Made by a program: the position numbers and the translations under genes
The notes under the pieces: model-generated
Seen by the model: only the letters and a program-made list of their open reading frames with translations
What the model was told of the DNA's origin: nothing
The model's database searches: none
DNA from: Maribacter sp. PR1
GTDB lineage: Bacteria > Bacteroidota > Bacteroidia > Flavobacteriales > Flavobacteriaceae
NCBI RefSeq assembly: GCF_028464145.1
Contig: NZ_JAQPCG010000001.1
Span: forward strand, 620,001-684,000
DNA: 64,000 nt
Direction: 5' to 3'
In this document: positions 52,183 through 61,329 of the stretch, piece after piece
Numbering within the stretch: the stretch's first letter is position 1
Layout: every line of letters starts with the position of its first letter

Positions 52183-55100
52183 TTGTTGAAGGCATCCCAA
52201 ATCCAACAAGTTTTTGGACAGTCTCCCCAACTAGGGAAACTGCAGGATACTATTTCCCAATTTCAAAATTCAGATAATAAAGACACTTCTAAAATTGGCC
52301 TAAAAGGATTAACGGGTTCCTCCCTCTCTTTTGTGCTTTCCGAGATTTACGGAAAACAGGAACGTCCTTTTTTGGTGATATTGAACGATAAGGAGGAAGC
52401 TGCGTATTTTCTAAACGATCTAGAACGAATCATTGGTGAAGACCATGTTCTTTTCTATCCGGGTAGCTATAGACGACCCTATCAAATCGAAGAGACGGAC
52501 AATGCCAACGTGCTGCTACGTGCGGAAGTGCTAAACCGAATCAATTCCAGAAAAAAACCGGCACTAATAGTTAGCTATCCCGATGCGCTTTTCGAAAAAG
52601 TTCTGACAAGAAAGGAACTGGACAAAAACACCTTGAAAATGAAACTGGGAGATACCCTTTCCCTTGATTTTTTAAATGAGGTCCTGTTCGAATATAAATT
52701 CAAGAGAGTGGATTTTGTTACCGAGCCAGGGGAATTTTCGGTACGTGGCGGTATCGTAGATGTGTATTCCTTTTCGAACGATGAACCCTACCGAGTGGAG
52801 TTTTTTGGAGACGAAATTGATAGTATCAGAACCTTCGATGTAGAAACCCAACTTTCTAACGATAAGGTAAAAAGCATTTCCATTGTACCCAATATGGCCA
52901 ACAAGTTCCTTGTAGAACAGCGCCAAAGTTTCCTGACCTATGTTGCCTCCGATACATTGGTATATACCAAGAATACCGACTTGCTTTTAGGCAGACTGGA
53001 TGACTTTTTCGAAAAGGCTAATGAAGCTTTTTCAAAACTGTCCGAAGATATAAAACATGCCAGCCCAGAGGAGCTGTTTATGAGCGGAGGTGCATTTAAG
53101 GAGCATCTGCAAAATTTCACTGTATTGTCCGGGGACATTTCAAAAGACGACCAAAACGTATTTGAATTCAACACAAAACCACAGCCTTCATTCAACAAGA
53201 AGTTCGACCTACTTATCGATAACCTCAATAGTTACAGGGAGAAAGGATATACGAATTATATTCTTTGTGCGAGCGAACAACAGTCTAAACGATTTCAGGA
53301 CATATTTGAAGAGGTAAACGAAAAAGTCCATTACCAGACCATTGTCTTTCCCTTGTACCAAGGTTTTGTGGATGATGACCTTAAACTAGTCTGCTATACC
53401 GACCATCAGATTTTTGAACGTTATCATAAATTTCAAATAAAAAATGGCTACTCCAAGAAACAGTCCATCACCTTAAAGGAACTCAACAAACTGGAAATTG
53501 AGGATTATGTGACCCACATAGATCATGGAATCGGGAAATTTGGGGGACTCCAAAAAATTGAGGTGGAGGGCAAAAAACAGGAGGCCATTAAACTAATGTA
53601 TGGTGAGCGCGATATTCTTTACGTGAGCATTCATTCGCTCCACAAAATATCCAAATTTAACGGGAAAGATGGTGCCGTTCCCAAAATCTATAAACTAGGT
53701 TCGGGCGCCTGGAAAAAAATTAAGGATAAGACCAAAAATAGGGTCAAGAAAATTGCCTTTGACCTAATCAAGGTATACGCCAAACGAAGACTTGAAAAAG
53801 GATTCCAATATGCGCCGGACAGTTATCTACAAAATGAGTTGGAAGCCTCCTTTATCTACGAGGATACTCCTGACCAAAGTAGTTCTACTGAAGATGTAAA
53901 AAAAGACATGGAAAGTGAACGCCCCATGGACCGACTTATCTGTGGAGATGTTGGTTTTGGCAAAACGGAAGTTGCCATAAGAGCGGCTTTTAAGGCCGTG
54001 GACAATGGGAAACAAGTAGCTGTTTTGGTACCTACTACCATTCTTGCTTTTCAACATCACCGCACCTTTACCGAAAGATTAAAGGAAATGCCCGTTACCG
54101 TAGATTATCTAAACCGTTTTAGGACTGCCAAGGAAAAAAGGGAAACCCTGGAGAATTTGGGCAATGGTAAAGTGGATATTATCATTGGCACCCATCAACT
54201 TGTAAATAAAAATGTAAGGTTTAAAGACCTAGGATTGCTTATTGTAGATGAGGAGCAAAAATTTGGAGTTTCTGTAAAGGATAAACTCAAATCCATTAAG
54301 GAAAATGTTGATGTACTCACCTTGACCGCAACCCCAATTCCACGAACCCTACAATTTAGTTTAATGGCAGCCAGGGACCTTTCCGTTATCAATACCGCCC
54401 CCCCGAACAGATATCCCATAGAGAGTCAGGTGATCAGATTCAACGAGGACACCATAAGAGATGCCGTGAGTTATGAAATTGAGCGGGGGGGACAGATTTT
54501 CTTCATCCATAACAGAATAGAAAATATCAAGGAGGTTGCCGGCATGATTCAGCGGTTGGTTCCCGATGCCAAAGTAGGCATTGGTCACGGCCAAATGGAC
54601 GGTAAAAAACTGGAAACTTTAATGTTAGGTTTTATGAATGGTGAGTTCGATGTGTTGGTGTCCACCACCATCGTTGAAAGTGGTTTGGATGTAACCAATG
54701 CCAACACCATTTTCATTAACAATGCGAATAACTTTGGTTTAAGTGACCTTCATCAAATGAGAGGTCGTGTAGGGCGCGGTAACAAAAAGGCTTTCTGTTA
54801 TTTTATCACTCCACCCTATGAGGTAATGACTACGGATGCCAGAAAGCGTATTGAGGCCTTGGAACAATTTACGGAGCTCGGCAGCGGGTTCAATATTGCC
54901 ATGAAGGATTTGGAAATACGAGGTGCGGGAGATTTATTGGGCGGTGAACAAAGTGGGTTTATCAACGATATAGGTTTTGAAACCTATCAAAAAATATTGG
55001 CTGAGGCCATTGAGGAACTTAAGGAAAATGAATTTAAGGAACTCTATGATGAGGTAGAAGGGCCACACGAAAAAATTTATGTAAAGGAAACGCAAATCGA

Positions 55101-55581
55101 TTCCGATTTTGAACTGATGTTCCCGGATGATTACATCAACAATATCACGGAACGTTTAACACTTTATACCAACCTGAATAAAATAGAAGACGAAGAAGGG
55201 CTGCAAAATTTTGATAAACAACTTATCGACAGGTTCGGGGAATTACCTTCCCAAGCCGAGGATCTATTGAATTCTGTACGTATCAAGTGGATAGCCAACG
55301 GTATAGGGTTGGAGAAAATTGTCATGAAACAAGGAAAGATGATCGGTTATTTTATCAGTGACCAGCAATCGGATTTTTATCAAACCAAGAATTTTACCAA
55401 GGTATTGCAATATGTTCAGGCACATCATCAAAAATGTAAAATCAAGGAGAAAAAGACCCGAAATGGATTACGCTTGCTACTCACTTTTGACAATATTACG
55501 AGTGTTGACCAAGCTTTACAAGCGCTGCTTCCTTTTAAAGGCAACAAACCAAGTGAGAATGCAACGCAACTTCAGCAGTAA
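52183..55581 (+). CDS. mfd: Transcription-repair coupling factor
   Basis: About 1,132 residues from the TTG at 52183 (an ATG at 52138 would add 15 and would lie upstream of a promoter-like element). Domains in order: a UvrB-like N-terminal part, the RNA-polymerase-interaction domain starting near THIDHGIGKFGG, a RecG-like translocase with Walker A GDVGFGKTEVA, the box LIVDEEQKFG, TATPIPRTLQ, and RGRVGRG, then the C-terminal TRCF domain. It pushes stalled RNA polymerase off lesions and recruits UvrA. Alone in its unit; the upstream flavin reductase gene is divergent. Confidence 0.97.
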   Translation: MLKASQIQQVFGQSPQLGKLQDTISQFQNSDNKDTSKIGLKGLTGSSLSFVLSEIYGKQERPFLVILNDKEEAAYFLNDLERIIGEDHVLFYPGSYRRPYQIEETDNANVLLRAEVLNRINSRKKPALIVSYPDALFEKVLTRKELDKNTLKMKLGDTLSLDFLNEVLFEYKFKRVDFVTEPGEFSVRGGIVDVYSFSNDEPYRVEFFGDEIDSIRTFDVETQLSNDKVKSISIVPNMANKFLVEQRQSFLTYVASDTLVYTKNTDLLLGRLDDFFEKANEAFSKLSEDIKHASPEELFMSGGAFKEHLQNFTVLSGDISKDDQNVFEFNTKPQPSFNKKFDLLIDNLNSYREKGYTNYILCASEQQSKRFQDIFEEVNEKVHYQTIVFPLYQGFVDDDLKLVCYTDHQIFERYHKFQIKNGYSKKQSITLKELNKLEIEDYVTHIDHGIGKFGGLQKIEVEGKKQEAIKLMYGERDILYVSIHSLHKISKFNGKDGAVPKIYKLGSGAWKKIKDKTKNRVKKIAFDLIKVYAKRRLEKGFQYAPDSYLQNELEASFIYEDTPDQSSSTEDVKKDMESERPMDRLICGDVGFGKTEVAIRAAFKAVDNGKQVAVLVPTTILAFQHHRTFTERLKEMPVTVDYLNRFRTAKEKRETLENLGNGKVDIIIGTHQLVNKNVRFKDLGLLIVDEEQKFGVSVKDKLKSIKENVDVLTLTATPIPRTLQFSLMAARDLSVINTAPPNRYPIESQVIRFNEDTIRDAVSYEIERGGQIFFIHNRIENIKEVAGMIQRLVPDAKVGIGHGQMDGKKLETLMLGFMNGEFDVLVSTTIVESGLDVTNANTIFINNANNFGLSDLHQMRGRVGRGNKKAFCYFITPPYEVMTTDARKRIEALEQFTELGSGFNIAMKDLEIRGAGDLLGGEQSGFINDIGFETYQKILAEAIEELKENEFKELYDEVEGPHEKIYVKETQIDSDFELMFPDDYINNITERLTLYTNLNKIEDEEGLQNFDKQLIDRFGELPSQAEDLLNSVRIKWIANGIGLEKIVMKQGKMIGYFISDQQSDFYQTKNFTKVLQYVQAHHQKCKIKEKKTRNGLRLLLTFDNITSVDQALQALLPFKGNKPSENATQLQQ

Positions 55582-55702
55582 AATGAATTTAGTCTAATAA
55601 TTGTTACTTTCATCAGATTAAAGGAAGTTTGACCCAACAATTGAAATATCTTAGCAAATCCCCCTGAAAAACCAAAAAAATAGCCATTAGAAACTTTTTA
55701 GA

Positions 55703-56065
55703 ATGAAATTTGAAATATCGGAAAAACTGGCCATCGTAAGGGTTATCGATTCATTGATCTATGCCGATGGTATTGTCCATGAGGGGGAAATCAACGCGTT
55801 TTCAAAACTGATGGAACTGTTAGATTTTGATGCCAATTTTTTAATTCAGGCCAGGAACTTGGACACCGTACAAAGCATGGCAATCGTTAAAAACTTTTCC
55901 TCTAAGAAAAAAGGCCTTCTTGAAAATCTTATGGACGAAGTTGCCAAAGCCGATGGCTTTGTACATCAAAAGGAGATTGAAATGATGGAAAACGTGTTAT
56001 CGGTCATTAGACTTGATTCAAAATCAAGTAAAATCAAGAATACCTATACAAATATATTACCTTAA
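55703..56065 (+). CDS. Small TerB-like protein
   Basis: 120 residues, helical. The repeated TerB-type pattern is visible twice: VIDSLIYADGIVHEGEINAFSKLMELL and later MDEVAKADGFVHQKEIEMMENVLSVI, each with the Asp-Gly turn. It is unlike the longer TerB-like protein at 43436 in sequence detail. Function unknown. It is 121 bases after mfd and 42 bases before the permease. Confidence 0.65.
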   Translation: MKFEISEKLAIVRVIDSLIYADGIVHEGEINAFSKLMELLDFDANFLIQARNLDTVQSMAIVKNFSSKKKGLLENLMDEVAKADGFVHQKEIEMMENVLSVIRLDSKSSKIKNTYTNILP

Positions 56066-56107
56066 CTTGTAGCTCATTTTATTCGGTCAACAAATCCATA
56101 TTAGGGG

Positions 56108-57388
56108 ATGAGTGATAAAATAGGACTTAAAGAAGCTATGTCGATTGGTATCGGCGGAATGGTCGGTGGTGGCATTTTTGCCGTTCTTGGACTTGCCGTT
56201 TCCTTAGCAAAAGGTGGAACACCTATAGCCTTTCTCATTGCCGGAAGTCTAGCACTGTTAACTTCGTACAGTTATACCAAATTATCCTTGGTCTATCCGG
56301 ATAGAGGGGGCACGGTAAAATTCATTAATCAAGGATTAGGGAAAAATATTTTCAGCGGAGGTCTAAACAATCTTCTTTGGATAAGTTACATTATCATGTT
56401 GGGCCTATATGCCTCGGCATTTGGCTCCTATGCCCCGAATCTTTTTTCCTTAACGGAGGACACCAATCTGGACACCCATATTTATTCCAGCGCCATTGTA
56501 ATTCTGGCAACGGCCATCAACTACTACAGCATTAAAGTGGTTAGCAAAATAGAATCATATGCGGTCATTATAAAGCTGATAATTCTCATTGGTTTTATCG
56601 GGGTGGGTATTTATGGATTAATCGGTAACCCTAATTTAGATCAGTTGAACTTGAAAAGTTGGGAAGGACCTATAAACCTATTAACAGGGGGAATGGTCAT
56701 TTTTGTAGCCTATGAAGGGTTTGAGTTGATCGCCAATTCCGCTTCGGACATCATTGAACCCAAAAAAAATATTCCTCGGGCCTACTACTGGTCGGTCCTT
56801 TTTGTAATACTACTTTATATCATTATTGCAGGAGTTACCATTGGATCCTTACCTTTTAAGGAAATTACAAGAGCGGAAGATTATGTATTGGCAGAAGCAG
56901 CAAGACCAACATTAGGGCAAATCGGTTTTACGATTATGACCATTGCCGCATTGATTTCAACATTTTCCGCTATTAATGCATCACTTTATGGAGGAAGCAG
57001 GGTTAGCTATGAAATTGCAGAAGATGATGAACTTCCACACGAACTTACCAGTCAATTTTGGAATCAACCCATAGGTTTAATTATCACGGCCGTTTTAACG
57101 CTGATTTTGGTAAACAGCCTTGAATTAGAGAGTATTTCCACTTCTGGCAGCGTTGGTTTTCTATTGATATTTTCCGTGGTAAATTATAGTGCCTATAGAC
57201 TATCATCAAATATAAAAGCCAATAAATTGATTACCCTTTCAGGGTTTACCCTCTGCTTAATTGCTACCATAGTCCTAATCATCCAACAATATTCAGACAA
57301 TAGACTTGGGGTAATCGTTTCAATTTCAATTATCTTTAGCTGTTTCCTTATGGAATTCATTTACAAAAAATATAAAAAACAATCATGA
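56108..57388 (+). CDS. APC-superfamily amino-acid permease
   Basis: 426 residues with about 12 membrane helices. The start reads IGLKEAMSIGIGGMVGGGIFAVLG, the APC consensus region I. GGMVIFVAYEGFELIANSASDIIEPKKNIPRAYYWS is the signature around helix 6. It is an inner-membrane transporter for amino acids or related amines; the substrate is not predictable. It overlaps the serine hydrolase gene by 4 bases, so the transporter and the exported hydrolase are coupled. Confidence 0.9.
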   Translation: MSDKIGLKEAMSIGIGGMVGGGIFAVLGLAVSLAKGGTPIAFLIAGSLALLTSYSYTKLSLVYPDRGGTVKFINQGLGKNIFSGGLNNLLWISYIIMLGLYASAFGSYAPNLFSLTEDTNLDTHIYSSAIVILATAINYYSIKVVSKIESYAVIIKLIILIGFIGVGIYGLIGNPNLDQLNLKSWEGPINLLTGGMVIFVAYEGFELIANSASDIIEPKKNIPRAYYWSVLFVILLYIIIAGVTIGSLPFKEITRAEDYVLAEAARPTLGQIGFTIMTIAALISTFSAINASLYGGSRVSYEIAEDDELPHELTSQFWNQPIGLIITAVLTLILVNSLELESISTSGSVGFLLIFSVVNYSAYRLSSNIKANKLITLSGFTLCLIATIVLIIQQYSDNRLGVIVSISIIFSCFLMEFIYKKYKKQS

Positions 57389-58692
57389 AGACTTCTACTA
57401 GTTGGCTCCTGAAAGATTCGTTTTTAGTCGTAAGCCTGGCATTTTTAATATTCGTATCCTGCAAAACGGAAAAGAAAAATGAAGATAACAGTACCGCTAA
57501 AATTTCGGTGGTTACCGAATCCACAAAAAAAAGAATCGATTCCACCCTACAGGCATTTGTAATTTCTGGCAACATTGCCGGTGTTTCGGCCCTAATTTAC
57601 GAACAAGGCCAAGAAGTATATTTTAACGCTTTTGGGTACGCGGATAAAGAGGCTCAAGAGCACATGGACAGAAATACGATTGTTCAAATTTATTCCATGA
57701 CCAAACCTATTACGGGAACCGCGCTCATGACCCTTTATGAAGAAGGAAAATTTGAGTTGGACGACCCTATTACGAAATATGCTACTGAATATTCCAATAT
57801 GGAAGTTTATACCGGAGTCGATGAAAATGGAAATGTTGTCACCGAACCCTTGGACAGACCTGTGACCATTAGGGATGTCACTAGACACACGGCAGGGTTT
57901 CCAAACAGACCGAACATTCCAGGGCTTAGTGAACTATTAGCCGATGCCGATGCCATGAACCGGGAGAACACCTTGACCCAAATGGCCGAAAAAATGGGTG
58001 GCGTACCCTTATGGTTTCAGCCAGGTACCCAATGGGAATATGGTCCAAGTGTAGATGTACAAGCCTTGTTGGTAGAAAGGATTTCCGGTGTGCCCTATGG
58101 AGAATATGTCCGCAATCATGTTTTAGATCCCTTGGAAATGACTAAGACCCGTTACTATATTCCCGAAGAAGACCGAGAGGATTTTGCAAGGCTTTATATT
58201 AGAACGGGCGAAGGCGAACTTGTAAAGGACTCCGTAACGTACAGCAATTACACGGAACATTGGCCACTAACCAGAGGAGGGTCTGGGTTAACCTCTACTC
58301 TGGACGATTATATGAAGTTTGCCCAAATGCTTGTGCACGATGGAAGCCTGGATTCAGTAGAAATTTTAAAACCAGAAACGGTTAAACTGATGGCAACCAA
58401 CCAATTGGCCGATAGTATAACCGAAAGGTCCTGGTTACCTTCAAAAGGTCAAGTAGGATTTGGAATAGATTTTGCCGTACGTGTAGCTCCGCCTGCAAAC
58501 GCAGAAGAAAACCATGGTGTAGTTGGTGAATTTTATTGGGATGGAGCAGCCAGCACACTCTTTTGGGTGGACCCTGTGAATAAATTGACCGCCGTAATGT
58601 TCGTTCAATTATTTCCATATGATCAAATAGGATTACATAAAAAATTTAGGGATGCCGTTTATGGCCCTTACAAAGGTGAAAATGCCAAATAA
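57385..58692 (+). CDS. Secreted serine hydrolase, beta-lactamase (class C) family lipoprotein
   Basis: 435 residues. It has a lipoprotein signal with VSC at about residue 26. The catalytic tetrad SMTK (S104, K107) is followed by YGPSVDV as the Tyr motif and TRGGSGLTST as the third motif. Such proteins are often esterases, peptidases or D-aminopeptidase-like enzymes rather than true beta-lactamases. Its 4-base overlap with the APC permease suggests that it may release an amino acid that the permease imports. That link is inference. Confidence 0.88.
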   Translation: MKTSTSWLLKDSFLVVSLAFLIFVSCKTEKKNEDNSTAKISVVTESTKKRIDSTLQAFVISGNIAGVSALIYEQGQEVYFNAFGYADKEAQEHMDRNTIVQIYSMTKPITGTALMTLYEEGKFELDDPITKYATEYSNMEVYTGVDENGNVVTEPLDRPVTIRDVTRHTAGFPNRPNIPGLSELLADADAMNRENTLTQMAEKMGGVPLWFQPGTQWEYGPSVDVQALLVERISGVPYGEYVRNHVLDPLEMTKTRYYIPEEDREDFARLYIRTGEGELVKDSVTYSNYTEHWPLTRGGSGLTSTLDDYMKFAQMLVHDGSLDSVEILKPETVKLMATNQLADSITERSWLPSKGQVGFGIDFAVRVAPPANAEENHGVVGEFYWDGAASTLFWVDPVNKLTAVMFVQLFPYDQIGLHKKFRDAVYGPYKGENAK

Positions 58693-58707
58693 CGATTAAA
58701 ATACATT

Positions 58708-60030
58708 ATGAAATTATTTCAGATTATCATTGCATTATTGTTTACAGTTGGAGTACAATCCCAGCATACAGTCTCCGGTAATTTCTCCCCGGCCAGCTCT
58801 TTTAGATATCTAATGGTATACCAACTAGAACCAAATGGCATGCAATATGTTACGGACACTGGCATAAAGGATGGGCAATTTGCGTTTACCCTGCCAAACT
58901 CTGTTTCTCCTGGAATATATAGGCTGGTTTACGGTGTACCTCAAGATGATTATTTTATAGATCTTATCTACAATTGCGAGGAGGATATTGTATTTAATTT
59001 TGATTTGGAATCCGGTATCAAAATAGTTAGCTCCGAAGAAAACAGTCTTTACCACAATTATTTTTCGGATATCGATCAAGCCAAGAATAAACTGATGGAT
59101 TTCTATAGTAACAATAGGTCCAATGAAAATGAATATATGAATTTGGTCGGTAATTTGGAGCGGGTCCAAGAGCATTACGAATCAAAATCCAAAGAAACTA
59201 TATCCAATACATTTGTTGAAGCGAACCAATATTATTTACCTAAGAAATATATAGCGCTTAATGAGTATCTGGTAAAAAAGAAAAGCCACTATTTTGACCA
59301 TATAGACTTTAAAAATACTACCCTACAAGCCTCCGAATTCTTTGCGGACAAGATATTGAATTACATGTTCTGGGCAATTCCCCCTGGAACAACCGAAAGA
59401 AAGGACCTCGTGAACGAAATCAAGAAAAACATCGATTTTCTTTATACAAAGTTGGATGTGGTACCGAAAGCACTGCAGGTAAACCTGTGGAATAAGGCTT
59501 GGCAAAAGGCAAATGAAAGTAAGGTATATGAAGTATCTGACTACATTTTTGACTCCTATCTGAAAAAACTTGCCATAGATACCGGTAATGAAAATCTAAT
59601 TACCAATCTTGAAACCCAAACGAGACTTCGTATTGGTGCCGTTTCACCAGAAATAACATGGAAAGAGAACGGAGAGGAAAAATCATTATCACATTTGACC
59701 GGTGCCTCAAAGTATCTCCTTATTTTTTGGAGCAGTACCTGTTCCCATTGTTTAAATGAATTACCCATTCTGTATGAAGAACTAAAAAACATTAAAGATG
59801 TAGAAGTACTTGCCGTGGGCTTAGAGGACAATAAAAAAATCTGGGAAAGCACTATTCCAAAGTTAGCTGATTTTCATCATGCCCTTGCCCTAGGAAAATG
59901 GGATAGCCCATATGTAAAGACTTTTGCCATTCAGCAGACTCCAACCTATTTTATAATGGATAAGAACAAACGCTTCCTGGATAGACCTGAGGACGTTAAT
60001 GCAGTTATTAAATCCTTAAAGAGTGATTAG
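58708..60030 (+). CDS. Secreted thioredoxin-like protein (TlpA/DUF4369-type)
   Basis: 440 residues. A signal peptide (IIIALLFTVGVQSQ) is followed by a DUF4369-like beta domain (about 20-120). A long helical middle is next (about 130-310), then a thioredoxin-like domain starting near WSSTCSHCLNELPIL, whose CSHC is the CxxC redox pair, with cis-Pro in QTPTYF. It is likely periplasmic and involved in thiol-disulfide exchange. It is 15 bases after the serine hydrolase gene and may be co-transcribed. The partner is unknown. Confidence 0.85.
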   Translation: MKLFQIIIALLFTVGVQSQHTVSGNFSPASSFRYLMVYQLEPNGMQYVTDTGIKDGQFAFTLPNSVSPGIYRLVYGVPQDDYFIDLIYNCEEDIVFNFDLESGIKIVSSEENSLYHNYFSDIDQAKNKLMDFYSNNRSNENEYMNLVGNLERVQEHYESKSKETISNTFVEANQYYLPKKYIALNEYLVKKKSHYFDHIDFKNTTLQASEFFADKILNYMFWAIPPGTTERKDLVNEIKKNIDFLYTKLDVVPKALQVNLWNKAWQKANESKVYEVSDYIFDSYLKKLAIDTGNENLITNLETQTRLRIGAVSPEITWKENGEEKSLSHLTGASKYLLIFWSSTCSHCLNELPILYEELKNIKDVEVLAVGLEDNKKIWESTIPKLADFHHALALGKWDSPYVKTFAIQQTPTYFIMDKNKRFLDRPEDVNAVIKSLKSD

Positions 60031-60031
60031 G

Positions 60032-60691
60032 TTAAAGTGTTTTTAAGTCCTTGATGGTTTTAAAAGCAATATCTACCTGTTCGTCATTTACGAGTATGGT
60101 AAATTCATTCGTAGTAGAAATCACTTCGTAAAGAACAATTCCCTCCCAAGCCAATCGTTGAAAAATAAAGTAATAAATCCCTGGAACGGAAACATTTTCC
60201 GCTGGTAGTTTTACTGTAATGGATGAAAGGTTTTCTGCTTTCTGGGTACACTTTTCGTCCTTAAACAATTTTTGGACCGTAGCATCCATAACGTTGCTGA
60301 TAACAATATTTATTTCATTTACCCCTCTACTGGAGGTATAGAACACATCCTGATTATCATTGATTTCCTCCAATAACTTGGCTTGATGTACAAGAATTTT
60401 ATCGGATGCGAGAAAAGTATAATCCGTTAAAGAAGAACGGACGGTAATTTCTCCTATATTTTTCAAGACCTTCAAAATCTTATGTGTGGCCCTGAATTCA
60501 AGATCATCGGACAATCTTTTGAGTGCCATTACAATAGCACCATTTCTAATATCCTTCCCGAGTTCAGATTCTATCTCAGGTTTTACAATTCTGGAAAGTG
60601 AGGTAAGGTTGATGATTCCTTGTGCCAAAGCGCTTTGTAAAAAAGGCTTCTTTTTAATGTAATGTTCTACTACGGATGATATGGTTTTCAT
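60032..60691 (-). CDS. ACT-domain protein resembling the regulatory part of aspartate kinase
   Basis: 219 residues. The N-terminal about 70 residues are helical with conserved SSVVEHYIKKKPFLQSALAQGIINLTSLSRIV. Two ACT-like units follow, ending LVNDEQVDIAFKTIKDLK. There is no kinase domain. It is often annotated as aspartate kinase in Flavobacteria. It may be a small-molecule sensor; ligand unknown. It has a perfect promoter (60711-60742) and converges with the thioredoxin-like gene, with 1 base between stops. Confidence 0.8.
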   Translation of the reverse strand: MKTISSVVEHYIKKKPFLQSALAQGIINLTSLSRIVKPEIESELGKDIRNGAIVMALKRLSDDLEFRATHKILKVLKNIGEITVRSSLTDYTFLASDKILVHQAKLLEEINDNQDVFYTSSRGVNEINIVISNVMDATVQKLFKDEKCTQKAENLSSITVKLPAENVSVPGIYYFIFQRLAWEGIVLYEVISTTNEFTILVNDEQVDIAFKTIKDLKTL

Positions 60692-60710
60692 AAATCTTGA
60701 TTGATTTACG

Positions 60711-60742
60711 CAAATATAACAACTTGTTATAAATAAAACAAA
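60711..60742 (-). promoter_or_regulatory. Promoter of the ACT-domain gene
   Basis: On the minus strand: TTTG (complement of 60739-60742), 20-base spacer, TATATTTG (complement of 60711-60718). This is an exact match to the Bacteroidetes promoter pattern, 19 bases before the start codon. Confidence 0.65.
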
Positions 60743-60780
60743 ATGTTTTTAAATATTATCCCATAAAATTAATAGGATAC

Positions 60781-61140
60781 TTAAAAATGATAGAAGGCCG
60801 ATTCCAAATGCTCCACCTCCAAAGTCCCTTTTTGTTTTAAAATAGTAATGATATCAAATCGGATTTCAACATCGAGATCTTGTGAGGTAACATAATGATC
60901 AGCGGCCATGACCAAAAGTTTAATTTTCTTGGGAGTAACCGTTTCTGCTATGTTTTCCAAGAATTTAGAACTTCTGGATCGCACCTCCACGATGGCCAAA
61001 ATACCATTCTTTTGGGCTATAATATCTACCTCGGCTTTAAGGTATCTGTAGTTTTGATAACAGATATTATAGCCCTTTTCTATAAGATAATTTTTGGCTA
61101 TCCGCTCACCTTCCTTACCAAATTCATTATGCTTTCCCAT
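60781..61140 (-). CDS. yraN: YraN-family (UPF0102) nuclease-fold protein
   Basis: 119 residues. The restriction-endonuclease-like core is seen in NEFGKEGERIAKNYLIEKGY, AEVDIIAQKNGILAIVEVRSR (the D-ExK-type site, D and E in VDII and VEVRSR) and IRFDIITI. The family is thought to act on DNA or recombination intermediates; exact role unknown. A promoter and coding sequence separate it from the ACT gene, and both read leftwards. Confidence 0.9.
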   Translation of the reverse strand: MGKHNEFGKEGERIAKNYLIEKGYNICYQNYRYLKAEVDIIAQKNGILAIVEVRSRSSKFLENIAETVTPKKIKLLVMAADHYVTSQDLDVEIRFDIITILKQKGTLEVEHLESAFYHF

Positions 61141-61329
61141 AATATTCTTTAAATGAGTGTATTTCGTCGAAAAAATACGGTTTTTGACGTTTTTAAAAAT
61201 TGAACACCCTAATTTCGGCTGTCGGTCAACGAAAATATACAGGTAAATATACTATCTAATATTTCGTTTCGTTAAATAGAAGCCCCAACTCTATAGAACG
61301 TAACTTTTTATAACGCCCTTTTTAAGACT

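Noticed and set aside
57385-58692. True class C beta-lactamase
   Set aside because: The lipoprotein signal and the YGPS motif instead of the usual YxN suggest a general serine hydrolase; antibiotic resistance cannot be claimed.
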